DNA of 64,000 nucleotides, taken from NCBI RefSeq assembly GCF_900101435.1, contig NZ_FMZH01000003.1, forward strand, positions 372,001-436,000, given 5' to 3'. Below the pieces are notes generated by a model. It ran no database searches. It was not told the origin of the DNA and saw nothing but the letters and a program-made list of their open reading frames with translations. Below, in pieces: positions 52,965 to 61,854 of this stretch (position 1 is the stretch's first letter; each line of letters starts with the position of its first letter). The stretch is from Pedobacter soli. GTDB lineage: Bacteria; Bacteroidota; Bacteroidia; Sphingobacteriales; Sphingobacteriaceae. The translations under genes and the position numbers were made by a program.

Positions 52965-53423
52965 ATGAGACTAAAAGCTTTGGTGATTCTATTACTAGGT
53001 ATTACAATCACAAATAATGTTTTAGCGGTAGAAAAACCTACTGCAAGCCATAAATCGGTTATTAATTACTTTATGGATAGCTATATGAATTCTGATTACA
53101 AGAAGTTAAAAGCTGTTTTAAGTGATGATGCCGTTTTTACATCGAACAGGGATGTGAGGGTGATAAAGCACAAAGCAAGTGAGGTTCTGGCTCAAATGAA
53201 AAAAGATGAAGGTGTAGTACAAAAAGACTGTAACATCAGTTCAACCATCGTTTCTGAAACTGATGCATTGGTTATTGCCCGTGTAGATGTAAATTATGAG
53301 TTGTTTGATGGTGCTCAGCAAAACTTCGTAATTATGGAGAAAAATAAAGAAGGAGAGTGGAAAATTACCCAGGTATATAAAGTCTTCGTCACCAGCGAAA
53401 GCCAGGCTAAAAAACTGGTTTAA
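52965..53423 (+). CDS. Secreted NTF2-like (SnoaL/lumazine-binding-like) protein
   Basis: 152 residues with a signal peptide (LVILLLGITITNNVLA). The rest fits an NTF2-like cone: SVINYFMDSYMNSDYKKLKAVLSDDAVFTSN, then a beta-sheet ending WKITQVYKVFV. Such secreted proteins are common in Bacteroidota and have no assigned ligand. Monocistronic by position, with a terminator shared with the convergent DUF2911 gene. Confidence 0.75.
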   Translation: MRLKALVILLLGITITNNVLAVEKPTASHKSVINYFMDSYMNSDYKKLKAVLSDDAVFTSNRDVRVIKHKASEVLAQMKKDEGVVQKDCNISSTIVSETDALVIARVDVNYELFDGAQQNFVIMEKNKEGEWKITQVYKVFVTSESQAKKLV

Positions 53424-53446
53424 ATTTTAGTTTTATGTTAAATGCA

Positions 53447-53474
53447 AAAGACCTGATTTTTACGCCAGGTCTTT
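53447..53474. terminator. Bidirectional terminator between convergent genes
   Basis: AAAGACCTG (53447-53455) and CAGGTCTTT (53466-53474) form a 9-bp stem. A/T-rich flanks on both sides suit termination from both directions. Confidence 0.75.
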
Positions 53475-53495
53475 CGTATTTTAACTATACTGATC

Positions 53496-54059
53496 TTAAA
53501 AGTTTATAGGCAATTCTACCTGGGTTTTATCCCAACCGGCAATCAGGTTCGCACCTTCGGTAGCAGGGCTAAAAGTTAAAGAAAAATATTCTATTGGTTT
53601 AGCCAATGTTTTAACCGGAACATTTACCCGTACAACATCTTTAGCCTGATTGTAACTAAATGCGCCCCATTTATCTGTCTCACTATTAATAATAATGGTC
53701 CAGGTATCTTTATTCGGGATGGCAAACAGGCTATACGTGCCTGCTTTGATTTTCTTTCCGCCAATTTTAACCTTTTTAAAGAAACGGATCTCAGTATTTT
53801 CGTTGGCTCCAAAACGCCAAACCGTTCCATACTGCTCCAAAACACCAAAAATATCGCGTCCTTTTTTCTGTGGACGCGAATAAACCACCTTAATTACCGG
53901 TTTTGTTAAATCGCCGGCCTTTGCCTTTGGTGCATTTAATGGGAAATATACAATATCTGCCGGACTAGAATCTGCAGCCGGGAATTTTACTTCTGTAGCC
54001 TGCTGAGCCTTTGCGCTAAAGCATATAAGAGCGAAAACAACAATGAATATATGTTTCAT
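53496..54059 (-). CDS. DUF2911 domain secreted protein
   Basis: 187 residues with a signal peptide (IFIVVFALICFSAKAQ). The DUF2911 domain is seen in KVVYSRPQKKGRDIFGVLEQYGTVWRFGANENTEIRF and AGTYSLFAIPNKDTWTIIINSETDKWGAF. It probably lies in the periplasm or outside the cell. No biochemical role is known to me. Confidence 0.86.
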   Translation of the reverse strand: MKHIFIVVFALICFSAKAQQATEVKFPAADSSPADIVYFPLNAPKAKAGDLTKPVIKVVYSRPQKKGRDIFGVLEQYGTVWRFGANENTEIRFFKKVKIGGKKIKAGTYSLFAIPNKDTWTIIINSETDKWGAFSYNQAKDVVRVNVPVKTLAKPIEYFSLTFSPATEGANLIAGWDKTQVELPINF

Positions 54060-54129
54060 CTGCTGTGAATTAAGGCGTAACCCATAAAATGCATCAGCAA
54101 TTTATGGCGTGTACGTAAATAAAAATAAA

Positions 54130-54315
54130 TTAGTATTTTCTTCCTTTAACGATAGCGTTTAAAAATAAGCCTGCTGTTAACAAACCTAAAACACCACCTA
54201 ATAAAGCGAAAATGTAGTTTTGTGTAATGATTGCTCCAGTTAAAATTCCGAAGAATAAGCCTAAAGCATAATATAACCAGTTAAAATTATTGCTGCTGTT
54301 CTCTTGTACACTCAT
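54130..54315 (-). CDS. Small hypothetical membrane protein (61 aa)
   Basis: 61 residues with two hydrophobic helices (YYALGLFFGILTGAIIT and IFALLGGVLGLLTAGLFLNAIV) separated by a short polar turn, and a basic C-terminus (KGRKY). The regular codon use, clean start and isolated position between DUF2911 and the GH9 gene support a real gene. Function is unknown. Confidence 0.72.
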   Translation of the reverse strand: MSVQENSSNNFNWLYYALGLFFGILTGAIITQNYIFALLGGVLGLLTAGLFLNAIVKGRKY

Positions 54316-54387
54316 GTTTTTTATTATTTGGAGGCAAAGTTAATATTTATTTTAAATTTTAATTTGTGATTGGCACCAATATTCCAA

Positions 54388-56883
54388 TTAATTATCAATT
54401 CGATCTAATTTATAACCTTTGTGCTTTAAATAACTGATGAGCTCAGGCAAACGATCGTAAAATTTGTCTGTTCTTCGCGCATCCGTACCAATATGCAGCA
54501 ACAAAATAAAACCATTTAAACCATTGGGTTTGGTCTCGTTATAGGTGGTTATAGATTGGTAAATCTCTGCACTGGTTTTATAACTTTTTCCCAATTGCGG
54601 GTAGGTATAATCGGCATTTGATCGCGTTCCAGGGGTAAAATTAATCAGCTGCAAACCTTCTGCACTGGTCCAGTTGGCAATGCTTTGGTTATACCACTCG
54701 TAGGGAGGTAAAAAATACCTTGCAGCCTGCCTGGTTATACCGAAGGTTGCCATTGCAGTATAATTCGCACTTAAATCGTTTACGAATGCCGTTTCTGTAA
54801 CCAGTAAGCTATCACGTTTGTTCCAATCGCAGTATAGCAGGTGTTTATCAGAATGTGGTCCCAGGTAATGGCCATCTTTTTTAAGCTTTTTTATCAGTGT
54901 ATTAAATTTAGGGTTTCTGTAAAAATTCCCGGTTAAAAAGAAAGATGCTTTAACGTCTTCCTGCGCAAGCACAGTCCTGATTTTTTCGCCACCATCAGCA
55001 AATTCATCACCCGTAAAAACCAAATGGATTTTCTTTTGTGTAGAATCATCGCGAATAATGGCGCCCAGGCTTTTGGTTTTGTGGTCGGTTAAATTTGCTT
55101 GCGCTGCTTTGGCTGCCAGTAAATAAATGAGCGAAGCCGTGCCATCCATGGTTGGTTCATTGGTGCTGTAATCGCCATAATCATCATGGTAAACTGCCAA
55201 ATCGCTTTGAAAATCTGCATATTCGTCAGCTTCGTTTAATTTAATGCCAATAAGGTTCTTGTAAATGTTGGTGTAAACAGGGCCATCTACCAAACCTCCA
55301 TCTATCGGATAGTTTTTCAAATGGGTAAAGGCCGAATGCGGATCTCTTGGTGTATCGCCCCATTGTGGCAAGCCGTAAACCATACTCGTTCCCCAGGGGT
55401 TGCAGCCAAAAATCCAATCAAAGTTGGCTTGCGTCAGTGCTGCAAAAGTGTCATCACCGCTTAACTCCGCATACCAGTTACATTGCATGGCAAAGGCAAC
55501 TGTTAAATTGTTGCTGCACCAGATAAATGGGATGCCACGATAAAAAGCATTGTTTTTTGCCCGGCCCCATACCTGTTCTATCCCCGTTTTATAATATGCT
55601 GTGGTTGTAGCATCGCCCTGTTTAGCTACTTCGTAATGGCCGAGATTAATAAAAGGATAATATTGGTAATGAGCGGCTGTATCTTTCTTCAGCCATGGGG
55701 TGACGGTTTCATGCCTGGCATATTTTAAAGCAAGTTTAGCCTTTCCTCTGTCTGGTTTTTCTTTGCCAAAGTTAAACGATGCTTCGGCGAGTTCCATATC
55801 GTCAATCCAATTGTCCTCGGCATAAATGTAGGGCGATTTTACCGAAACGGTTTGGGTTACACCAGGTTTCAGCAAAGCATAATGATAGGCGCTTTGGGCT
55901 TTTTCTGTAAGTATTCGGGCATATGGATTATCCTTATCTTTAAACAATACAGCGCCCAGGTTAAACGCGCTGGTAAATTTAGCCGCGGTAGAGCTTGTGC
56001 CAGTGGTATTGTTCATGAATTTACCCCTCTGCTGCGGTTCTCCGGTGATCAAATACAACGGGCGTTCGAAACCTCTTCCATATTGGTTATCTTCTTTAGG
56101 AATACGCATGCTGATGTGGTCGCGGTCATCGGCCAGCTGATTAAACATGATATTCTTTTTGGGGTGCATTTTTAACAGCCAGTTCAGCCCCCATCTGGCT
56201 TCATCTAAAACGTCTGCAATACCGTTTTTCCCATCCAGGCCATTGGCTTGTTGTGTATCGGTAAAAACCTGCGGATAATCGCGATAAGCCATTAACAGGT
56301 GATAGGTAGCATTTGCCGAGGTAGTGGCATATTGCAGGTAGTCGCTGGCATCGTGCCAGCCACCTGTAGCGTCAAAATGCGTGCTGTCTTTAATGCCGGC
56401 TTTGGCTCCATACAAAACAAAACCGTCATGGGTATGGCAGCTGTCTTTTAAATAGGGATTAAAGCCGCTACGCTGTTGCCGCATGTAGCGTAGACAGAAA
56501 TCGGCAGCGCCTTTATAAACGTTATTATTAATTAGAACCAATGGTGATATCGTTTCGCCGGCACGAATATAAAATTTACCTTTTTGCTTAAAATCGCTAA
56601 AATCCAGCCTCGCCGTTTGACTAAAAGGCCCATAGGCACCAAAACTTTTAATATCGGTAGAGCTATAAACTACAGCTTTGGTTTCCTGGTCTACAATTTC
56701 AAAACGCTTGGGAATCGAATTACTCTTACTTGCCCATATCGCTACTTTAATACTTTCGGTAGGGTAGCCCAATAAATTTATCCTGATCCAGCTGGACTCA
56801 TTCTGCGAATGTCTGGTACCAAATGCATATAAAATAAAGCAGATGCCCAGCATCAGTATAGTGGCGTAGAATTTATTTTTCAT
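54388..56883 (-). CDS. GH9 glycosidase-polysaccharide deacetylase (NodB) fusion
   Basis: 831 residues with an N-terminal signal or anchor helix (FYATILMLGICFILYAFG). Residues 30-120 are a CelD_N-type Ig domain (IRINLLGYPTESIKVAIW). Residues 125-590 are a GH9 barrel: HDASD with D178/D181 and the general acid in NEPTMDG (E576). Residues 615-831 are a NodB/CE4 fold: FTGDE (D626), HSDKH (H677, H681), FLPPYEWYN and ILLLHIG. The first NodB motif differs from the usual TFDDG, so deacetylase activity is less certain. The likely target is a beta-glucan or a partly acetylated polysaccharide. Confidence 0.9.
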   Translation of the reverse strand: MKNKFYATILMLGICFILYAFGTRHSQNESSWIRINLLGYPTESIKVAIWASKSNSIPKRFEIVDQETKAVVYSSTDIKSFGAYGPFSQTARLDFSDFKQKGKFYIRAGETISPLVLINNNVYKGAADFCLRYMRQQRSGFNPYLKDSCHTHDGFVLYGAKAGIKDSTHFDATGGWHDASDYLQYATTSANATYHLLMAYRDYPQVFTDTQQANGLDGKNGIADVLDEARWGLNWLLKMHPKKNIMFNQLADDRDHISMRIPKEDNQYGRGFERPLYLITGEPQQRGKFMNNTTGTSSTAAKFTSAFNLGAVLFKDKDNPYARILTEKAQSAYHYALLKPGVTQTVSVKSPYIYAEDNWIDDMELAEASFNFGKEKPDRGKAKLALKYARHETVTPWLKKDTAAHYQYYPFINLGHYEVAKQGDATTTAYYKTGIEQVWGRAKNNAFYRGIPFIWCSNNLTVAFAMQCNWYAELSGDDTFAALTQANFDWIFGCNPWGTSMVYGLPQWGDTPRDPHSAFTHLKNYPIDGGLVDGPVYTNIYKNLIGIKLNEADEYADFQSDLAVYHDDYGDYSTNEPTMDGTASLIYLLAAKAAQANLTDHKTKSLGAIIRDDSTQKKIHLVFTGDEFADGGEKIRTVLAQEDVKASFFLTGNFYRNPKFNTLIKKLKKDGHYLGPHSDKHLLYCDWNKRDSLLVTETAFVNDLSANYTAMATFGITRQAARYFLPPYEWYNQSIANWTSAEGLQLINFTPGTRSNADYTYPQLGKSYKTSAEIYQSITTYNETKPNGLNGFILLLHIGTDARRTDKFYDRLPELISYLKHKGYKLDRIDN

Positions 56884-56954
56884 GCTTTAAGGATTGATTA
56901 TTGCACTTAAAATTAGGGTTTTATCAAGAGAATGTAAAAGAAGTGATTAAACAC

Positions 56955-56986
56955 TTGCAAATTAATCAATCGTTTGATTAATTTTG
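56955..56986 (+). promoter_or_regulatory. TetR operator overlapping the efflux operon promoter
   Basis: A perfect 11-bp inverted repeat AAATTAATCAA-TCGT-TTGATTAATTT spans 56959-56984. The -7 box TAATTTTG (56979-56986) lies in its right arm, and a TTG at 56955-56957 is a plausible -33. The TetR ATG is 16 bp downstream, so TetR binding should block the promoter. Confidence 0.78.
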
Positions 56987-57002
56987 TGTCGTCAAAAAGA
57001 AA

Positions 57003-57632
57003 ATGAAAACAGAAAAAGTAGATAAAAGACAGGCCATTTTGGAAGCAGCAGAAAAGCTGTTTTGCGAAACAGGGTATGAGGGTACTTCTACCCGCCAGAT
57101 TTCGAAAGAATCTGGTGCGAATATGGCCATGATAAATTATTATTTCGGTTCGAAAGAAGGGGTTTTTGTGGAGATCATGAACGAGCGCATTGCAAGTTTC
57201 GCATCCCAGCTAAAAATCATCAATGAAGACAAGATTTCGGCATTAGAAAAATTGCACAAAGTGATAGAAGGTTATGTAAACAGAATTCTGAACAATACCG
57301 CCTTTCACAAAATGATGCACCGCGAATTGTCTTTAACGCAACGGCCAGAAATGTACGATAAAATTAAAGATGCCATGGGCCAGAACATGCAGATGATTGA
57401 TCGCATTATTACCGGTGGAATTGAAGATGGTTCTTTTAAAAAGGACGTTGATGTACGGATGATCATTGCAACCATTATGGGAACAATTTCTAATGTGGTC
57501 ATCGCGCCAAACAAAATCTTATCCTGCTCTAACTTCGATCTGAATAACCCTAAAGATAAAAAAATGATTAAGGAGCGGGCCATAACCCACTTGCAAGACC
57601 TAACAACAGTTTATTTAACAACGAAAAGATGA
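57003..57632 (+). CDS. TetR family transcriptional repressor
   Basis: 209 residues. The N-terminal HTH (RQAILEAAEKLFCETGYEGTSTRQISKESGANMAMINYYFGSKEGVF) is canonical, and a helical ligand-binding domain follows (about residues 60-205). It overlaps the TolC gene by 4 bp and leads an efflux operon, so it most likely represses that operon and is released by a drug or toxic metabolite. The operator is visible upstream. Confidence 0.93.
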   Translation: MKTEKVDKRQAILEAAEKLFCETGYEGTSTRQISKESGANMAMINYYFGSKEGVFVEIMNERIASFASQLKIINEDKISALEKLHKVIEGYVNRILNNTAFHKMMHRELSLTQRPEMYDKIKDAMGQNMQMIDRIITGGIEDGSFKKDVDVRMIIATIMGTISNVVIAPNKILSCSNFDLNNPKDKKMIKERAITHLQDLTTVYLTTKR

Positions 57633-58948
57633 TACCCAAATCAATAAAATTAATGCTTGTGGCATCATTAGTTCCGGCGGCTTTATTTGCACAAAGCAGT
57701 AAGGAACTAGATATCAATCAGGCAATAGCACTTGGCATAGCCAACAGTAAGAATTTAAAACTTTCGCAGAACAAAATTGATGAGGCTGTTGCAAAACTGG
57801 CCGTGGTAAAAGATAATGCTTTACCTACCGCCAATGCCAGCTTTATGTACAATCATGCTGAAATTCCAACCACCACTTTTACACTGCCGGGCAGCGAATC
57901 GTCTCTCCATTTGCCAAAAAGGGCCGATGCATTTGTCGGAACTGCTGCGGTACAGGAACTGGTTTATGGTGGAGGCAAATTAAAATACGCCAAAGAGTCG
58001 ACCAAATTACTGGCCGATGTGGCGCGTTTAGATGCCGATAAAAACAAAGAAGAAATAACCTATGCAGTAATTAATACCTATTACGCTTTGTATAAAGTTT
58101 TGCAGAGCAGAAAAGTGGTTGACCAGAATTTGGAAGCCATTGCAGCACAAATTAAACAGGCACAACGTTTCTTTGAGCAAGGCATTGTAACCAAAAATGA
58201 TGTATTGCGTTTCCAATTACAGCAGGCAAATGTTACGCTTACGCAAATGGATATCGAAAGCAACCGCAAGGTAATTAACTACAACCTCGATATTCTTTTG
58301 GGTTTACCTGAAGATACTGAAGTTAAAATTACCGACCCGACTGCTGGTTTAAAAGCAACTGGTTCGCTTAACGAATATATAGGCTTAGCCATGGCCAACC
58401 GCCAGGAGCTAAAACAACTTGAAGTACAAAATAAGGTTGCCGGTTTTAACATCAAAAGCATCAGAGCCAATACTTTACCTACAGTGGGTGTAGGGGCTAA
58501 CCTTTATTACATTAACCCAAGCGGTAATTTTATTCCGCCAGCAAACCAGTATTTAATGCCGGTTACCTTAGGTGCTACCATTTCGTGGAACATTGGCAAC
58601 CTTTGGACCAACAAGAATAAGGTAAATGAGGCTAAAATCCAGCAAAACGCTATTAGCATTCAGAAAGACATTTTATCTGATCAGGTAAAAACTGATATCA
58701 ATAAGAATTTTCAAAGCTACCAGGTGGCTGTAAACAAAATTCAGGTTTTAGAAACCTCAATTTCGCAAGCTACTGAGAACGATAAATTACTGGCTTCAAA
58801 ATACAAAAACAACGTAGCATCTGTTACCGATCGTATCGACGCCGAAACTTTACTATACCAGGCAAAAATAAACTTAGAAATAGCAAAAGCCGACGCTGGT
58901 TTGGCTTACTACACGCTATTAAAATCAACAGGAAAAATAACGCAATAA
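57629..58948 (+). CDS. TolC family outer-membrane efflux protein
   Basis: 439 residues with a signal peptide (KLMLVASLVPAALFAQ). Two internally similar helical halves typical of OEP proteins are visible (LDINQAIALGIANSKNLKLSQNKIDEAVAKL; SLNEYIGLAMANRQELKQLEVQNKVAG). It forms the outer-membrane exit duct for the HlyD/DHA2 pump downstream. Its start overlaps the TetR stop, and the HlyD gene follows after 8 bp. Confidence 0.93.
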   Translation: MIPKSIKLMLVASLVPAALFAQSSKELDINQAIALGIANSKNLKLSQNKIDEAVAKLAVVKDNALPTANASFMYNHAEIPTTTFTLPGSESSLHLPKRADAFVGTAAVQELVYGGGKLKYAKESTKLLADVARLDADKNKEEITYAVINTYYALYKVLQSRKVVDQNLEAIAAQIKQAQRFFEQGIVTKNDVLRFQLQQANVTLTQMDIESNRKVINYNLDILLGLPEDTEVKITDPTAGLKATGSLNEYIGLAMANRQELKQLEVQNKVAGFNIKSIRANTLPTVGVGANLYYINPSGNFIPPANQYLMPVTLGATISWNIGNLWTNKNKVNEAKIQQNAISIQKDILSDQVKTDINKNFQSYQVAVNKIQVLETSISQATENDKLLASKYKNNVASVTDRIDAETLLYQAKINLEIAKADAGLAYYTLLKSTGKITQ

Positions 58949-58956
58949 ATACAGCA

Positions 58957-60036
58957 ATGACAACTGAAAAGAAAAAAAAGAACTTAGTAGTACCCATCAT
59001 TTTAGGTGTTTTACTAGTAATAGGTGCCATTTTTGGTATCACTGAGTGGAATTATTATAGCAAACACGTAGATACAGACGATGCACAGATTGATGGCGAT
59101 ATCAGTCCGGTTGTTGCCCGTGTTGGTGGTTATGTTAAGGACATTAATTTTGAAGAAAATACCCATGTAACCGAAGGTCAGGTTTTGGTTAAGCTTGATG
59201 ATAACGATTACAAGGTAAAATTAGAACAGGCACAATCGGGCCAAAAAGGTGCCAGTGCGGGCGTTGGTGTAGCACAATCTCAAATTGCTGCTACGCAAGC
59301 CAATACCAGTACTGCTAAGGCTAACGTAGAAACCGCAAGAGCTAATGTTCAGTCGGCAAACGTTAAACTTACCCTGGCTCAGAAAGATTTTGCACGTTAT
59401 GCAAATCTAGTAAAAGATGGTTCGATAACCCAACAGGCTTTCGATCAGTCAAAAGCTAACAAAGAAGCAGCCGAAGCGGCTAAGCAAGCGGCACAGGCAG
59501 CCTATCAGGCAGCACAAGACCAGTACAATGCTGCGGTTAAACAGGTAGGTACAACTCAATCTCAATTAGCCGTAAGCAGCAATGTAATCAGTCAGCGTCA
59601 GAGCGATATCGATTTTGCAACCTTGCAGTTGTCTTATACTGATATCAAAGCACCGGCTTCGGGTATTGTTTCTAAAAAGAATGTACAAAAAGGTCAGTTG
59701 GTACAGGCTGGTCAATCTTTATTCTCGGTTGTAAACGACGGAAGTATCTATGTTACTGCCAACTTTAAAGAAACCCAGTTAGAGAAAATCAAATCAGGTT
59801 CGAAAGTAGAAATCGAGGTTGATGCTTATCCTGACGAAAAAATTGAAGGTGAAGTATATAATTTCGCGCCAATAACTGGTGCAAAAGGATCTTTATTGCC
59901 TCCAGATAATGCTACAGGTAACTTCGTTAAAGTTGTACAACGTGTTCCTGTAAAAATCAAAATCCATCCATCAAAAGAATTGCTGGCTAAATTACGCCCG
60001 GGTATGAGCGTTAAAGCTTCAGTTTCTGTTAATTAA
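58957..60036 (+). CDS. HlyD/EmrA family periplasmic adaptor
   Basis: 359 residues. One N-terminal membrane helix (LVVPIILGVLLVIGAIFGI) is followed by a lipoyl half (DDAQIDGDISPVVARVGGYVKDI), a long Ala/Gln-rich coiled coil (about residues 90-215), then the second lipoyl half and a beta-barrel (LSYTDIKAPASGIVSKKNVQKGQLVQAGQSLFSVV). It couples the DHA2 pump to TolC. The neighbours and spacing of 8 bp on each side make it a clear operon member. Confidence 0.94.
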   Translation: MTTEKKKKNLVVPIILGVLLVIGAIFGITEWNYYSKHVDTDDAQIDGDISPVVARVGGYVKDINFEENTHVTEGQVLVKLDDNDYKVKLEQAQSGQKGASAGVGVAQSQIAATQANTSTAKANVETARANVQSANVKLTLAQKDFARYANLVKDGSITQQAFDQSKANKEAAEAAKQAAQAAYQAAQDQYNAAVKQVGTTQSQLAVSSNVISQRQSDIDFATLQLSYTDIKAPASGIVSKKNVQKGQLVQAGQSLFSVVNDGSIYVTANFKETQLEKIKSGSKVEIEVDAYPDEKIEGEVYNFAPITGAKGSLLPPDNATGNFVKVVQRVPVKIKIHPSKELLAKLRPGMSVKASVSVN

Positions 60037-60044
60037 TATTTAAA

Positions 60045-61592
60045 ATGGCCGAAGTAGGTTTAAAAAAGTGGATCATTACCTTTACGGTGATCACAGCTTC
60101 TTTGCTGGAGCTGATTGATACGACCATCGTAAACGTAGCGATTCCACAAATACAGGGAAACCTGGGCGCCACACTGGAGGATGTGGCCTGGCTTTCCACC
60201 GGCTATGCGGTAGCCAACGTTATCGTATTGCCAATGTCGGGCTGGTTAGGTAACCGGTTTGGCAGAAAAAACTATTTTCTTACCTCCATTATTGTTTTTA
60301 CACTGGTATCCTTTTTATGTGGTAATGCTACCTCATTAGGCGAACTGGTTTTATTCAGAATTATACAGGGTCTGGCTGGCGGTGGTTTAATATCAACTGC
60401 ACAGGCCATCCTGATCGAAACCTGGCCACGTGAAGATGTGGGTATTGCAACAGCCTTATTTGGTTTGGGTGCAGTAGTGGGGCCAACTGTTGGACCAACC
60501 ATTGGTGGTTATATTCTGGATATCAGTTCGTGGCCGTGGATTTTTTACGTAAACATTCCGGTCGGAATACTCGCGGCCTACTGTACCTATACCTTTGTGC
60601 GGGCCACCCCTAAAGAGGGGAAAGGCCAGCCTGTTGATTGGTGGGGAATTGCTTTGCTGGCAATTGCAGTAGGCAGTTTACAAACCGTGCTCGAAAAAGG
60701 AGAGAGCGAAGACTGGTTTGCTACGCCATACATTACAGCTTTGGCAGCGGCATCAGTTTTCGGTTTACTGCTTTTCATCTGGCGCGAAATGAGTACCGAC
60801 CACCCGATCGTAAACTTTAAAATTATGCGCCACCGCAGTTTTGCAGTGGGTATGTTTACCTCGTTTGTATTGGGTTTCGGTTTATATGGATCAGTATTCG
60901 TGTTTCCGGTTTTCTGTCAGAACCTGTTGGGCTTCTCAGCATTGCAAACCGGAGAATTGCTCTTCCCGGGTGGTTTATGTACCATTATCATGATGCCTTT
61001 TATCGGTATTATGCTTAAGAAAGGTATTCCTGCCCAGTTTATGGCTACCATAGGGATGTTCTTATTCTTCGTTTTCTGCTGGATGCTAAGCAATTCGACC
61101 CTGCAATCGGGTACAGGCGATTTCTTCCTGCCATTGGTTATCCGAGGTATAGGAATGGCGCTTTTATTCGTGCCGCTAACCACTTTGGCTATACAGGATT
61201 TAAAAGGCCCTGAAATTGGTCAGGGTTCAGGTTTAAACAACATGATGCGTCAGTTGGGTGGTTCGTTTGGTATTGCTGCACTAACCACTTTAATCCACAT
61301 TCGCTCAGGCCTTCACAGAAGTAATTTGTTGACCAATGTGAATGAATATAACCCGGCATTTGTAGAGCGTTTTAATGGTTTAATTAAAGGCTTTATGGCT
61401 AAGGGCCAAAGTTTGTTTGAGGCCAAAATTATGGCTGCAAAGGCGATGGAAGGAATCGTTACGAGACAAACAATGTTACTTACTTATGACGATGCCTATT
61501 GGGTTGCGGGCTTGATTATGCTGTTCTCAATTCCGTTGCTTTATCTTCAAAAGTTTAAGAAAAATGCAAACATTCCTGCCGATGTGCACTAA
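60045..61592 (+). CDS. DHA2 (EmrB/QacA) family MFS efflux transporter
   Basis: 515 residues with about 14 membrane helices. The DHA2 signature LLELIDTTIVNVAIPQIQGNLG is followed by WLSTGYAVANVIVLPMSGWLGNRFGRKNYF (motif A), RIIQGLAGGGLI and LGAVVGPTVGPTIGGYILD (motif C, drug:H+ antiporters). With the upstream adaptor and TolC it should form a tripartite EmrAB-TolC-type pump. Substrates are not predictable. A strong terminator ends the operon. Confidence 0.95.
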   Translation: MAEVGLKKWIITFTVITASLLELIDTTIVNVAIPQIQGNLGATLEDVAWLSTGYAVANVIVLPMSGWLGNRFGRKNYFLTSIIVFTLVSFLCGNATSLGELVLFRIIQGLAGGGLISTAQAILIETWPREDVGIATALFGLGAVVGPTVGPTIGGYILDISSWPWIFYVNIPVGILAAYCTYTFVRATPKEGKGQPVDWWGIALLAIAVGSLQTVLEKGESEDWFATPYITALAAASVFGLLLFIWREMSTDHPIVNFKIMRHRSFAVGMFTSFVLGFGLYGSVFVFPVFCQNLLGFSALQTGELLFPGGLCTIIMMPFIGIMLKKGIPAQFMATIGMFLFFVFCWMLSNSTLQSGTGDFFLPLVIRGIGMALLFVPLTTLAIQDLKGPEIGQGSGLNNMMRQLGGSFGIAALTTLIHIRSGLHRSNLLTNVNEYNPAFVERFNGLIKGFMAKGQSLFEAKIMAAKAMEGIVTRQTMLLTYDDAYWVAGLIMLFSIPLLYLQKFKKNANIPADVH

Positions 61593-61630
61593 AATTGGCA
61601 ACGAAATAGCCTAAATAATGGCAAAAAACA

Positions 61631-61667
61631 AAAACAGCCGGTGTATTTTATTACATCGGCTGTTTTA
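61631..61667 (+). terminator. Rho-independent terminator of the efflux operon
   Basis: Perfect 10-bp arms AAAACAGCCG (61631-61640) and CGGCTGTTTT (61657-61666) around a 16-nt loop, 38 bp after the transporter stop. The rest of the 262-bp gap before ppc shows only AT-rich sequence. Confidence 0.85.
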
Positions 61668-61854
61668 ACCCAAAAAATTAACAATCAATGCAATGCCCTT
61701 AAACATTGCAAATGTTCTTACTTAACCACATGGTGGCCAAATAAGATTCTAAAATTAAAATTTATTCTACAATTTTCCAAATTGTAAGCCTTAGAATTTT
61801 AATACCTTACGCATTTTTTGTAGTATTACGGAATACAAAACTACTGCATAAGCC

